From Dimargaris cristalligena (Eukaryota > Kickxellomycota > Dimargaritomycetes > Dimargaritales > Dimargaritaceae): 64,000 nucleotides of DNA. The DNA is taken from assembly GCA_027576995.1 (NCBI GenBank), contig JANBQC010000073.1, positions 1 to 64,000 of the forward strand. The letters are read 5' to 3'. Shown one piece after another: positions 22,063 through 35,200 of the stretch (the stretch's first letter is position 1; the number at the start of each line of letters is the position of its first letter). The notes beneath the pieces were generated by a model. The model saw only the letters and a program-made list of their open reading frames with translations, was not told where the DNA came from and did not search any database. The translations under genes and the position numbers were made by a program.

Positions 22063-24456
22063 CTATTCTGAATTGATGTTGCCATCATCAACCACAGAAG
22101 AAGGGGCGGCGGCCACTGCGGCCAAGGTGGCCGCCATGGTTGGTGAAGGGGACGACGGCACAACCGAAGAAGAGTGGTGATGGATATTTACGTGTGAGGA
22201 TGACGAAGAAGTACCCGTTGTATTCGAAGCGGAAGCCGAAGTGGGGCGGCCCAGCATGCGGGTGCGGAATTCGGACCAGAGGAGCTGACGCTCGGAATTG
22301 ACCCCACCCAACACGGTGGAATTTTCCTGGGCACGGCGAATCAGATAGGGCATCACCTCGTGGATGGGCCCGTAGGGGATATATTTATACACCTGGTAGC
22401 CGAAATTACCCAGGGAATAGGTCACGGCGTCCTGCATGCCCATCAATTGGCCGAAGAGCACTTTGTTGGCGTCGGGGGCGATGCCGAACTGTTCCATCAG
22501 AGTACAGGCGTACCGAACTGAATCGTGGTTATGCGAGGCGACAAACAGGGCCGGGGTTGACGACGGGTGATTATCTTCCAATTGGGAGGGGAAAATACCC
22601 TTCCCCCCGGTTTTCCTTGGGTGAGCAGTGGCGGCGTCCCGGATAGCTTCGACCATGAACCGAATACCGCGGTTGAAGCTGGTATGGGTATCCTCGATGG
22701 TGTTATGGATGGGATCATTCAGACCCAGAGCCCCGGCCCGCTTACGCTCGCTCACCATGTAGGCACCACGGACCAGCTTAACGCCGAATGCAAAACCCTC
22801 ACGCTGGGCGCGATCGAAGTCCGTGGTCAGACGATCGTAGCCGTCCTTGAGGTACATTTGGTAGGTGTTAAACACCAGTGGGCCGCGAATATCGTCCGAG
22901 CGGTTAAACCCGCGGGCCAGTTCCATGGCCACGTGATCAATGGCCGGTTGGAAATACGTCTGCTCGGCATCCACGCAGATGCGCACCTGGTACTGGTCGG
23001 CCAAAGCGGCGATCTGGCGGGCCCGTTCCATGGTCAATTGGTAGTCTTCGACGTCCCCGGGGAGGAGCGATTCGTAGACGCGATTACCCACGCTGCGGGT
23101 AACCCGGGTTCCGTCGGCCGCCGTGCCCGTAAACAAAGGGCGGGCCTTGGGGTTAGCCATGGACATGACGCGCTGGAAATCGGCCCAGTCCATCAAGCCG
23201 GTGGTTGTGGTCGTGGTAGTAGGGGCGGTACTACCACTAGCGGCGCTATTATGCCCGGTGGCCCACAGGTGCGAGGCCAGCTGATTCAGCGCCAATTCCG
23301 ATTGATACCCCTCGGCCGTGGGCAGGTGGTCCAGGACTTGGCGGAATTCAGCCAAGGAAAGCCGGCCGTCATTATCCTGATCCGCCCGGCGGAAGAGTTC
23401 CTGGAGCCCGTAGCTGAGGTTCGACAGTCGCTGGAGTAGAACGGGGGAGGAAATGCCCGTTACTTTGATGGCCGAAAAACTGCCGGGGTGGGCCGAACAG
23501 GTCGTGATGCATTTGCGGAGCACTTCCGCGGTCGCGTCGGCTCGTTCATTCCAGGCCCGGCGGACGGTAGCTTCGTCGCCGGCCTGGGCCGCCCGTTCGT
23601 CCAGGTCTACTTCAACGGCGAAATCGAGCATGGCGCCGATTTTGGAGTGGCGCAGCCGCTGCATGGTATCAACGACTTCATCGTCGGTTTCCCCGCCGCA
23701 GAACTGGGCGAAGAAGGTCCGGCGGATAAACCAGTGGGCCGCGGGGGAAAGCCGGACCTGGTCCATCAGCGCCAGAATGTCCGGGGCGAAGACCGTGAGG
23801 GACTCGAACGTACAGGCCTTGTAGACCAGCATGGAGACGAGCAGCTCCGCGGTGGTCTTGTTGCGCAGGGCCACGCGGGGATCCAAGTCCAAAATGTCCG
23901 CGACGGAGGCCAGCGCTAGGGAATCGGGGCCCAGAGAGGTTAAGGAGACCCCGCCTCCGCCTCCCCTAATCGGATCGGCAAGTCCACCGCCGCCACTTTC
24001 GTTATACAAGTAGTTGCCGCGGGGATTTTCCCACAGGAGGTAGCTGAGCGACGCCAGAAGGGCCAGGGAGAATAACCCCCAAGTACGATGACCGGCCGGC
24101 ACGGCGCCCGGGAAGGGTGCTGCCGCAACTGAAGGCAGTTCCGAGGAAGGGGTCACCGTAGGCCTTTCCGCGGTAGAAGAAGGTCGGTGACTGTTGGTGA
24201 AGAAGCCATGGATCGCATCGGAAGAATCGGCAGGGGAGCGGGGCGGGATAGTGGCGAAGCAACGAAGGGAAGCTGCTAGAGGACCGTTTTTAGCCGGATG
24301 AAAGGGGGAACAGGAGGGGAAGGTTCTGCTGCTAGTAGGAGTCCAAATAGACGGGGAATTACGGAAGACGCCACGCAACGCCGACTGGGGGCGGCGCAGC
24401 GTGTTGACAAGGGTAAGACGAGGACGGACGCAGCCTTTGAGGGCGTGTTGATACAT
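22063..24456 (-). CDS. PUT1: Proline dehydrogenase (mitochondrial), with EF-hand insert
   Basis: FAD enzyme of the inner mitochondrial membrane oxidising proline to pyrroline-5-carboxylate. I place the start at the ATG at 24456 (797 residues), since MYQHALKGCVRPRLTLV begins an Arg-rich, acid-free leader typical of import; the frame is open 49 codons further up. A hydrophobic helix, GLFSLALLASLSYLLW, is at about 127-142. Catalytic-barrel motifs: VDAEQTYFQPAIDH, NTYQMYLKDGYDRL, KLVRGAYMVSERKRA, ASHNHDSVRYA, and the substrate-binding PYLIRRAQENS near the end. Between the two parts of the enzyme lies an EF-hand loop, DQDNDGRLSLAE (359-370), with all ligand positions intact, followed by a degenerate second hand (MDWADFQRVM). 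The C-terminal 70 residues are Ser/Thr/Ala-rich. Length exceeds yeast Put1 (476) because of leader, insert and tail. Confidence 0.93.
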   Translation of the reverse strand: MYQHALKGCVRPRLTLVNTLRRPQSALRGVFRNSPSIWTPTSSRTFPSCSPFHPAKNGPLAASLRCFATIPPRSPADSSDAIHGFFTNSHRPSSTAERPTVTPSSELPSVAAAPFPGAVPAGHRTWGLFSLALLASLSYLLWENPRGNYLYNESGGGGLADPIRGGGGGVSLTSLGPDSLALASVADILDLDPRVALRNKTTAELLVSMLVYKACTFESLTVFAPDILALMDQVRLSPAAHWFIRRTFFAQFCGGETDDEVVDTMQRLRHSKIGAMLDFAVEVDLDERAAQAGDEATVRRAWNERADATAEVLRKCITTCSAHPGSFSAIKVTGISSPVLLQRLSNLSYGLQELFRRADQDNDGRLSLAEFRQVLDHLPTAEGYQSELALNQLASHLWATGHNSAASGSTAPTTTTTTTGLMDWADFQRVMSMANPKARPLFTGTAADGTRVTRSVGNRVYESLLPGDVEDYQLTMERARQIAALADQYQVRICVDAEQTYFQPAIDHVAMELARGFNRSDDIRGPLVFNTYQMYLKDGYDRLTTDFDRAQREGFAFGVKLVRGAYMVSERKRAGALGLNDPIHNTIEDTHTSFNRGIRFMVEAIRDAATAHPRKTGGKGIFPSQLEDNHPSSTPALFVASHNHDSVRYACTLMEQFGIAPDANKVLFGQLMGMQDAVTYSLGNFGYQVYKYIPYGPIHEVMPYLIRRAQENSTVLGGVNSERQLLWSEFRTRMLGRPTSASASNTTGTSSSSSHVNIHHHSSSVVPSSPSPTMAATLAAVAAAPSSVVDDGNINSE

Positions 24457-26379
24457 TAAATTGGCCCTAAGCAGGATAGTATGGCCAGGGGCTCCACGAG
24501 CAAGAAGGAATGTGGGGAGTAGGTTGGGAGGGGTGGGGGAAGAGAAGGAAAATGCGGAAAAATCAAAAGGAAAAGCCAAATATGGGGAATAAAGAATAAG
24601 CAATCGGATTGATGCTCAAGAACGAAATATTACTTCGCAGGACCTACGCACTAAGGGCAAAGTGCCGTCAGTTTAAATCAAGGGAGCTGACGGGTGTTTC
24701 CAAAGTAACACGCGTACCAAGAAAATAATACAGAGAGTATGGGGGCGCCGGTACAACACCGTAGCCAGGAAAAAACGTAGTAAAAAGGGATTGAATACAA
24801 AAATAATGTGGGGAGGATTAAGAGGTTTGTAAATATAAAAAAGGGAACGGGGCCAAGGGATGATTTATACGACCAACTGAAAGGAAGTGGCTGGAATGCG
24901 ACTGGAAATGCGATTCGAGCTGAGCGAAACAAAAGGGGAGAATGATATAAAATTATTGAAAATGGTCACCAGGGCCGAAGACTGGGGAGAGAGGGGATTG
25001 AAGCGGACAGTGGGTAGAGATCGGATAATAATATGACTCGCACTTTAATCACAGTGACGTTCCGAGCTATTGGTCAGTGGGATAATATAATCCTGGTTTC
25101 TGGCGCAGTCCCAAAACCCTGTGATATACTTTATAAGTGCGGGGTCAAATGATATTCAAGTTCGGAGGTGGAAGGAATTGGGCGCAGCTGCGATGATTGT
25201 TTCACCCCAGGATGCTGGTAGTATAGGCGGTATATTTGGTTTACGGGGATGGGAAGGGAGTAAGTAGTTCTAATGAATCATATTATATTTGAAAATATAA
25301 TGCCCGAGGGGAGTGGTGGTGGTTTAGTGAAGGGATACATCATAGTTGAAGTGAAATATATGGTATAGGTCAGTCAATAGGTGGTCTAATAAGGCATACT
25401 AATCGGAATGGCAGTGTTATTCACCCATGCAGGCCTTTTATTCGTCCGCGGGGTAAGGAAGGCTGGTCGGCGGTAGTGAACGAACCATCAATAAGTGTGA
25501 ACTTGGACCAAACCAAATGGTATCCCCGAAATAGCGGCAAATTACCCTGATGGGATGCGCTAAACTGCCAAATTAGGCAAGTGTGGCGTTCCCATAGCAG
25601 TATGTGACTGGCAACCCAAAAATAAAGGGGGGGATTGAGGAAAAAGGGGTGTTGTAGCGAGGTGCACGCCCTCGACCAACGAGGGGACTACAACCCCCAA
25701 GAAACATCCTATAGTAGCAGTTACACTGGACAGCTAGAGCATAAAGTGGTACAACTGGAACCAATAGTTCCACTAGTACGGCCCCACGCGGAGTACGCAT
25801 AGCCAGCCAGAGCTAGCCCGATGGCGTTTAGACTTATATGGATGTAGCTAGAGAGCTACGTGGACTAGCCCCTTTCACTAGTGCGCAATGAAACTAGGAA
25901 ACATAATTACGGGGCTTACACTAAACAGGTGGAGGAATGAGAGGACACGACAGCTCAGTCGAGATTGGATAGGGCGAGGGAGGCAGGCGGAATAAAAGTT
26001 GGGAGATGGAGGCGAGGTGGTGTGTGCGTGTGGGGTATGAAGCCACTGGCTGATATAAAGAGATTGCGAAGAAGGAAGTGATACGAAATATATCGAGGGA
26101 GGGAGGGGAGGGAGCAGTAGAGAAGGAGCGGCAAATGTCTGACCAGGTGGACGATATATTCCAAGCTAATCCGACGTTGAAACTCAAGCGATTAATGAAG
26201 CCAAGTGGTGAGGGGGGCGACGGTGGGGGCTTTTATAGTCCCCGTGGATGAGAGAGGCCTTGCGAGAAACAGGTTATATACTATAAGCCCCGTCTCCCCA
26301 GCGAAGCTGCCAATCTGTGCGCCTCGTGCGTTTCGAAATTTTATCCGAGGCAATGGATTGCCCCTCCCCCCATATTTCT

Positions 26380-26380
<1 letters not shown>

Positions 26381-26413
<33 letters not shown>
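26381..26413. repeat. (CCCATA)n hexamer tandem repeat
   Basis: About 5.5 perfect hexamer units in a pyrimidine-rich stretch. Confidence 0.9.
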
Positions 26414-27971
26414 TGCCTTCCCTTTACCCTTTCCGTTTCCAAATTTCTCCCATCAGCCCCCCTCCCTCTCTCTCTCCCTTCGTATCTTTACTTGGCCGCC
26501 CTGCATCCTTCCCTCTTCCTCCCGTCATTAGTCATATAAACAGGTAAACGTGATGATGAATCTGGGCGGGGGCTGCCAACACACATTCATCACGGCACCT
26601 TCTCCGGTTTAAAACTACACTTAGAATCCCGTGATGCGGCGCGGGGGGGGACTCCGACCCACTCAGTTGGAGAGGAAAGGGAAAAACGAACGGCCGCGCT
26701 GGGGGTGGTAGACAGCCAATCAATCGCCCAGAGAAAGGGTTTACTTTAATAATAGAAGATCCAGATATGCGCGAGTGAAAATTGGTAAAGGACTGTCTCT
26801 ATTTGAGTGACCCGGGTCTGGTCATGTGCATGATAAGAATCACCTCCCTCCATACCGTTATCCTCTAAGATTTAGCCTACTCGTCAGACAGTCGGGCAAG
26901 TTGATTTATTTGGGATACCTTTAAACAAAGGGCAGCTCGCCTCCCCACCAGTAAATAGGTGGGTAGGTTAGTCGGATTAGTAGTGAATATGGAGGGGGGG
27001 TACATACAAATGTATTCGATACTTATTATCCATATTTTTTTATATAAATAAAGGATTGGAAAAGCAGGGAGGAAGGGGTGTGTGTGTGGCACTGTAGAAG
27101 GTAGATTTTAAGGGGTCGGTGGTGCCTCGGACCACACAACGGGATACGGAAGAAACCGGAAGCAGATAATGTATGGGCCACACACTGAGGGGAGACCCTT
27201 GAGGACTGATTAGTACTACCGCGCTAATTAGCCATACCAGATGATCCTTGGACGAGCCGGTCCATCGGTGGCGGTGTGGTATGTAAAGACTAACGCAAGG
27301 GAGGGAGGAGGGGCAAACGAAACCAGCAAGCAACTCGGGGAAATAAGGGAGGTTCGTTTCGCCTGATGTGTTTCGTTGGTATGCGCCCCTCCTTCCGCGC
27401 CTTGTTCGGCGTTCTTGGGCCGGCAAATTGAAGACCCCTCTCTCCTTGTTTTTCTATACACCAATTGATCCTATCCGATTTATACGAAAACTGCCTGATT
27501 GCCCTAGCATGTATCTCCCTCCCCCCCTGATTCCCTTTACTTTGCAACAGTCCATGGAAATGAACCGGTTTGCGCAAACTATGATCAACTCCATATATAG
27601 ATTTTTGGGAAATAGGCAATGTCTCGGATGATTGCCCAAAAATAATAAATAATTAGGTCTGGCTGGGCACGACCAGGTGATTTTTCCTAGATATTAGGCC
27701 ATAGCAATAATAACCACAGGAAATAGGGACAACTCCGCTGGGAATGGTCTCCGGTAGCATGTGTCCCAAGACCACACTAATGCAACGAGCTCAGAATGAA
27801 ACACATTCACCCATACTTCTTATCGATTTCCCGGCATACCCCTCGTTCCTTTACCCTAGCATCTTACAATACTTTCCCCCAAAATATCGGACAGGGAAAC
27901 CTGGGTAGGTGTGGAATTGGGTTCATATTTGGCAGCATTGGCGGACCTTTCCACCGTGGGCCATGGAAGAA

Positions 27972-27990
27972 GGAGAGAGAGAGAGAGAGA
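27972..27990. repeat. (GA)n microsatellite
   Basis: About nine GA units next to CCATGGAAGAAG; no gene follows that I can support. Confidence 0.85.
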
Positions 27991-30096
27991 TTGCCGGTCA
28001 TCGGGTCAACCGAGCTCGGCCTATCCGTCCAGTAATCGACAATGCCCCCCAACAGCGAAAAGGCAAGGTGATGGGGGGAATGACAAGACCGCAGCCTCAC
28101 CAGTTAATTGGGTAGTCTTTATTTTGGTGAATCAGGCCGAGTCGATCTGCCAGAGTTTGGGCTGCTGGTGTGAGCATTCTCGGGGGACATAGTAGGCAAA
28201 CGACAGAGAGGGAAGGACTGTTTTTTCTATTTTTAACCTGCCCTTGGCCCCCGTTCTCGGTCAGATGATTAATTCCTTCCTATAGAAAGGGCCATAAGGG
28301 GCTACTTGGCCAATGGCCAGGCGGCATGTTGGCTGCCATTTCAACTCAGAATAGCCTGCTCTAAGACCCCCCTCCCCTCATTTTCTGGAATACGAGGCGA
28401 AGGCGGCCACTGGCTTTGGAGTAAAATAGGTAAACACCCGCTTAGTCTGCCTTGACCAAGTGGGCATATGATGAGGGTGTCCCAGTCCTCGGATCCGCCC
28501 CCGCACCCAAAGTTAGCGGGGCTTGCAGTTTGGAGTCCATGGGGCTAATAAAACCGGGTTATATTTCAGAATTGGGCCAACTGCCCATCGAGGAAGTCGG
28601 CGGGCTACGGTTAGATTAGGTCGAGTGAAACGTGGCGAGGAAAGAGGAGTAAAGGAAGGAAAGGGAAAAGAGGGTTAGTAAGCATTCATTAATACAATAT
28701 GAGGGGGGGGACATCTACCCTCGCCCTTGCCTTCCCCCCCTTTATAGCAACGTATGTGACTCCCGCGGCCCGCCTTTCTCCTAGGCGGCATAGATAAATA
28801 GTGCCAATCCCTACCACTTTACTTGCATGCCAGTGTGACTGCTCATTTAATGAAACACGGGCGATCTTGTGTACCATTTCAAGGACTGTGCCGAGTGTGG
28901 TCAAAAGCAGCGGGGTTGCAGCCCAACCAGCGTGCTAGATATATAATAAACTATAGGGGTAAATGTAGAGGGTGAATGAGAGGGAGTTGCCAAGTCACAA
29001 CTATCTCTACATCAATTACTATTATTACTACCGCCATTGGTGTGCATCGCGGCGTGACTCATTAGGCCATGGAGTCCCCCATCAACAATGCCAACCGAGT
29101 CCCAAGGCAAGTGGGGTTCTCGCCTTCAAGAAAGAAGGGGAGGGGGATGTTACATGTATCTGCATAGGAGAATTCCCTGTGTTCCGTTGATAGAGGCCGG
29201 TAGGGTAAAACAGTGCCAGTTAGACTCAAGAACTTCCTACCAGGCTGCCTCTCAATTCCCCCCCTCCCATAGAGACGGGGTATACGTGCCAGCCAACCTA
29301 TGTGTCCATATGCGACCATCACCGAGTTCATGCAAAGAATACCGCGGGTCTTGTACAATAATGGCAAACCCAACTCTGACCTGCTTAGTCTATCGACCGC
29401 ACCTCTCTATATATTTATTAGTTATTTATTCCATCCCCTAACCGACCCATTAAATAGGGGGGCATGGAGAATGCAAGGCGCTTAATGCGCAAGTATGCCT
29501 GGCTGAGTTTAGTCTGAACGGGATCCACTTTGGATTCCCCAACGCATCCCTTCTGATTCGGTAGACTCTAGGAAATTCTGCTAGTGGAGTACACCCCCCA
29601 AAGAATGGCCGCGTGGCCCTGCGACTCAAAGCCTTGTGGCAATGGCTTTGGTAAGCACCCCACGCATCCTCCCGCTCCTGTTGCCGGCTGTCCAAACGGT
29701 TGTTCTCGGATTGTTTACCCGGCGTGCCATTGAACATTAGACTTTCTGTACAATCGATGGATCAGCAGGTCTCCCAGCGCAATACATTATCTGCAACCTG
29801 CACTCGAAACATGATCAGGCGGATAAAATAAGGGTGGGTGACGCTGGGCTATGGCTGATGATAACCGCAATACTTTACGGCTAACAATAACAATAATGAT
29901 CATCATTTTTTATGAATTGTGGTGGCCAGTTGGTGGAGAGTCGGGTGGATGGGCTGACCTTTTCTCCATTTAGTTCATTATACGGCGGTCAGCGTACTAT
30001 TTCTGCTTTGATGGGGATTCCAATTCCCCTCGCGCCTATCTTCCCGTCCAATTTTCCAAATAATAAATCTGGTAATAGTAATAATAACACCAATCC

Positions 30097-30241
30097 ATAT
30101 GGGAGAAGTTCATTCAGGCTGTATAGTGAAAAATCCATTGGATGAGACCAATATTACTGGTTAAAAGCTATTCTCACATATATTCGCCCATACACGTATT
30201 ATGTAAAACCTTGTACAGCTGGTTTGAATTTCACCCATATA
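30097..30241. mobile_element. MITE-like TIR element, copy C
   Basis: About 145 bp. The left end CATATGGGAGAAGTTCAT...GGCTGTATA is mirrored by the right end TGTACAGCTGG...TTTCACCCATAT. The interior matches copy B closely (AATCCATTGG, CCAATATTACTGGTTAAAA, CCCATACACG). No coding capacity. Confidence 0.72.
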
Positions 30242-31863
30242 TATATTGGTAGGATTACTAGCGGACATTTCGAATGCAACAAAGAGTACGATACCTAAAC
30301 AGCAGTGCAAGTTACGCCGGCATAGCCCTACTGAGCGTATCCCTTAAATTGCAGGGAAGCACCCTCTCCTACACAGGCATAGGAAGTGTTGGCAATACAT
30401 ACATTGGAGAATATTTCGAATAGTCCTGTAAACCCAACGGATATAACCTTGGGCATTACTTTTTTTACGGCGCACCTCCATGTGCATCTGGGTCAACAAT
30501 GAACTATCTGTGGCTTTGGTGGAGGAAAGTGGTCCCTCATCTTAACGGTTTACTTTTTTCCGTACCGCAGCGATCTGATTCTAGCTTTGATGCAGGCCTG
30601 TTGACTTATCTATTCTTCAAGCCCATATCAAGCAAACTCCTTAGCAGGATTAACACCGCGCAACGCAACGGAGAGGGAACCCTAACCCTTGAGCCGCGTA
30701 ATACCAGAACTTAGCTATCCATTGATTCATATTTGAAATTATCCGAATCAGATGAACTTCGAGAGGAATGCAACCCCTCTTCCGAATCGGCCCAATGACT
30801 GATTGCCTGTAGGGTTGTTTTGTAGAGAGTAACCCATCCATCACTACTACTATTATTATTAATAGTATTTCAGCCAAGGGAATAACATAGGAGTGTGACT
30901 GGCATTCCCATCCTGGTTCAGTCAGTGTAGACCCCTTACGCATGCATATTCACATCCGCATGCGTGGTGGATGGTGTAAGTACATGTGTATTCACTCCTA
31001 TTCATAGATGGTGGATGGATTATTTTAATAAAAGTGGGTGTATCTTATTTTTACTAGTCATAATAGTAAGCATAGCACTAATAATAATTAAATCTCTCCA
31101 GTTCCCCGACCCACTTGGGATTGTTGATGATGGCGCTGATTTGGAAAAAGGCAGCGTCCATCTATTTCCTTCCAGAAATGTGCTACAGGCTAACTAATAC
31201 CAACAATAACAGTCCCTATTTCAGGCTAACTCAACAATTTTCATCCAACGCCGCACCATTCCACATACATATCTTTCCCAGTCCTGCCTGGCCTTTCCTG
31301 CCCCTGGCCCATCACCCCAATGCTGTGCGATGTACAGTTTGGCGTAGCCCACCCCGGCCTATCCAAATTCCCATACGTAGTCAGCCTGACGAATACCACT
31401 GTTTACCATCCACATACATACCAATATAAATATCTAGAATAATAGTGGTTGCGTAAAATAGTACGGTGGTAAACAGCCTTACTGCATTGGCGGTTAGAAA
31501 TAGGTCCATATATTAATAATCCTACCCTTTAGCCAAAAAATATAAAAGTGGAGGAGGATGGGGGGGTCCAATAACGATTAAGAATCCTTTCCCCCGCTCG
31601 CCACCACCCTTCGGCGTACGCTTCCCAGTTGTGGAGGGAATTCACAGTTGGTGCAGCCACGTATACTCAAAATACCCAGGGTTTCCCGCAAATCCGATGG
31701 ACTTCGTTTACTCCGCGTTAATCATGCATATTTCCCTCCTCCCTTATCGTTCACGTTTACGCACCATAGGAGGCGAGCGGTGGCCCATACATACCAGGCA
31801 TTTTGTTATTCCGGAAATCCATTTAATTAGGTCCATTCGGTTTCCCATCTGCATCAAGGCATA

Positions 31864-31883
31864 ATATATATATATATATATAT
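31864..31883. repeat. (AT)n microsatellite
   Basis: About ten AT units, 340 bases past the 3' end of IKS1. Confidence 0.85.
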
Positions 31884-32224
31884 GTATATGTATGAGTGTG
31901 TGTATCAGAGAAGAAGGGATCTGAATAAAAGAAAATAGCACCAGGTTGCAAATAGGTGCCTCGGTCATTTTTTGTTAATCGGGGCCGACTCATGGAGTTT
32001 TCAGACCGTATAGTTCACCATATATTAGACCAACAGATATGATAATTTCCCACCGCGTAAATAGAGGGACATCCCCCTCCCAGACGTATGCGTCGCTAAA
32101 ATGCCAGGTATGGTTGTCGGTCGACTACCCCACACATACACGGTCGAATGTCAGCCACACCTGGAGCCATATCCCGTGCAGCATGGCGAGAAAAAGGCTT
32201 AAGAATAACGAAGGGCTACCCGTG

Positions 32225-35200
32225 TTAATCGTGGATCCGGGGAACCGTATTAACACACATGTACAGGGCATAGCATGGATGCAAAATAATAATAAAAATT
32301 GTCAGCATCGTAGGACTACAGCTAAAAAGTCGGGGGAAGGGAACAAGGGTATTGTAAGTAATGGTAGAATGTGTAAAGTAATACAATAACAGATCACTTA
32401 TAATGCAATATAAGCAAAATAATAATAATAAAATGTACCCGGATGGACGACTTACCTGAACAGGTCAAGGAGGGCCAGACCAAGTGCAGAATAAAACATG
32501 GTTGGCTGGGGAGAGAATGGGAAACAGGGATATTGGCAGGTAGCGATCTATAGTAGGGTTGGTAGAAAGAAGGGCAATAGGGGATAATGTATTCCATACA
32601 AAGGTCCCTGGGGACATGTCGCTGTTAAAATTGGGAGTAGACCAAGTGTGTTATATGCCCAAGGGGGGGGGATGTGTGGTATAGACGTGGCAATGTTGGG
32701 GGGGGGAGGGTCATAACAGAGAAGATGAGTGTGTGGATGTGATTGATGCTATGTTTGTCTATCCTACCTTGCCGACTAGGGCGGTGATTTTGACCATGTA
32801 GATGGTTCGCGGGGAAAGCAATTGCTCGGTCGGAAACAGGAGCCCCCGGACCATCCGACTGAACCACAGCTGCATCGAGCCTACCGGGTGGGGCGACTCG
32901 GGCGGCTCAATTTGCAACGGTGGGGAAGTAGGCAGTGGGGGAGTAGGAGAAGGAGACGCTACCAATGATGGCCCATTGGTTAAATCCAAAAACCGGGACT
33001 GTTGGGAGTGATCAGTCCCGCCCTTTTGCCTCCCCCAAGAAGGGCCAGGGTGATCTAGGTTCAACTCATCGGCCGTTGCGGTGTACCGCTCGCGCTCCTC
33101 ATCACGGCCGATGAAAGCAGAAGCAGACTCCAGCCAGGCGTGGGTGGTGGTGGTGGTCGACGTCGACGTAGAAGCAGTAGTGGAAGTGGAAGTGCTTTTG
33201 GTGTTGGTTTTGGGATTAGGGCTGCCCGGGTATTTGGTCGCCCGAAACGACTGCGGGTGGTTACTTGGCGCCCGCCGGTGAGCAGACTGTTCGGATATCC
33301 GGGTGTTATGGGATCCACCCGGCTGTCGGCTGCCGTTTGGGTAGCGCATATTGGGGGACAAGTTTCGGCCGGACCCTTCGACATGGGACTAACGGTCGGG
33401 CCAATGGTATACATATACACTAATATTAAATTAGTAAGTAAACAGGCAATATTGGCTGAGTTGAATTACAGTGGTAGTCCATAGTAAAGGGGTGCACGTG
33501 TAAGTAGTGACAGGTCGCATGACCTGCCCGCTGATCTTCGAATTATTTTGTCTCGGGGCTTGGAAGACAGTCCGGGTAAATTTTACAATTAGTAAAATAG
33601 TTAATAGGTCCACCCGCATGGCCATTAAGTAGCGCAATACAAGAGGGCGGCCGTCATAAAATGAGCGGAGATTAACACTTTACCTGCGAATGGGGTGCGG
33701 ATTCGAGAAAGTCGGGCTCCACGAGATGGTAGAAATCTCGCCAAAGACTGGACTGTAAAATATCAATGACGTTCGGCCGGTTATCCGGGTTAGGATTTAA
33801 CATGGTGGTTATCAGTTCATGAACCACCCGGGGTATAGATACCTGTCCCTCCTCGACGACAGCAGCAGTAGCAGTAGCATCGGGCTGCCCTCCCTTCGGA
33901 TTCTCCACGGCGGGCATCTGGATGCCGTGCAGCCCCAGAATTTCCGATCGTAGAATATCGACGTTATCAATCTGGGTGAAGGGCAGTTTCGAGTAACACA
34001 GATAGTACAGGATCATACCCAACGACCAGACGTCGGCCTTTACGGAATAGGCATCCAAATACCGGCCCCGCTGGTCCACCTGGAGTAGTTCCGGGGCCAT
34101 GTATTCCAGGGTGCCGGTAGCCCCCGTTCGGTCGCGCTGTTCCAAATGGGACATGTCCTCGCATTCGCCGAAATCGGATAGGATGACTCGGGGCATCGCC
34201 GACGGGTCTTTGCCGCTGGGCCGGTGGTGTTGGTGTTGGTGGTGGTGGAGATGATCGGAATAGTGTAGGAGTAGGTTCTGAGGTTTAATGTCCCGGTGGA
34301 TAATACCCAGTGTGTGTAGATGGAGGAGACCCTGGCATATGTCGTGGAACATGGTGTAAATTTGTAAAAGGGAGAGGTGTCGAACCCGTCGACGGGGATC
34401 GGTGGGGGTCGTAGGGGTGGGCGGTAACTGGGCATTCGTGTGGGGTGACTGGGAGGGCGAAGCGGTCGACGATGACGGGGTGGAGGGTAGGTTAGGCTCC
34501 TCCGGTTGTTTGGAGCGCTGTCGCCGTAGTCGAGCCGCCCGGATTTTATTTTTCTGGATTTCGATGCTATTCTTCCGCCGGTGATCTCCACTGGTTTCGT
34601 CGCTATCGGAAGACCGGAGGTGGTCACCCGGGGGGCCGCCGCCACCCGTACCAATACCACCACCGGGCGTATTACCCCCAGTTAAAGATCGGCCACTGCG
34701 GGGTTGCGGATCCCGGCGGGACCGGCGACCTTGGGCATCAGCCCGGACCGCGGATTCCGAGCCATTCGGTTCAGCCGAACCCTCGATGTACTCCTCAAGA
34801 TTACCCCCGTTGGCGCAATCCATCAGAATAAACAGACAGGGCACTTTAGGGCCGAACCGGGTCAGCTGTTCGAGTTCGATCCAGGAGTGCTTATAATCGA
34901 TGATATTGGGATGGCGCAGGGTTTCCAGCAATTTCACTTCCCGTAGCATTCGTTCCAACCAGACTTTATTGTCGCCCACCGCGACTTTCTTGACCGCGTA
35001 GAGACCTAGGGGGATTTTATCAAGTACGTGTTGGCAAAGGAATACTGAGCCCCGTAGTCCCCGCCCTAGCTTTTTTTCTTCCACAAAAAAGTTGCGGTAG
35101 TAGCCCTGGTTAAAGATGCCGGGGGACAAATGGGTCGCGGCGGGCGGGGCAGCGGCAGGAGTGGGGCCAGGAGTAGAGGCAGAGGCAGGGCCATCGGAAC

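Larger units (their letters stand above)
24457..32224. other. 7.8 kb gene-poor region
   Basis: No gene I can support. It contains (CCCATA)n at 26381-26413, (GA)n at 27972-27990, the TIR element copy C at 30097-30241 and (AT)n at 31864-31883. Short ATG frames exist (25573-25800 minus, with a hydrophobic start and four cysteines; 28419-28541 minus, about 32 codons) but none has a recognisable domain. As the alkyltransferase shows, a gene cut into small exons could still hide here. Confidence 0.45.

Noticed and set aside
22567..23439. 290-codon open frame antisense to proline dehydrogenase
   Set aside because: It mirrors the strongly biased codons of PUT1 on the other strand; no domain.
25573..25800. 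75-codon frame with hydrophobic start (possible secreted protein)
   Set aside because: The hydrophobic stretch is weak as a signal peptide and the rest is low-information.
29450..29737. 95-codon minus-strand frame and a short Cys-rich plus frame (MAAWPCDSKPCGNG)
   Set aside because: No signal peptide, no ordered cysteine pattern and no supporting exons.
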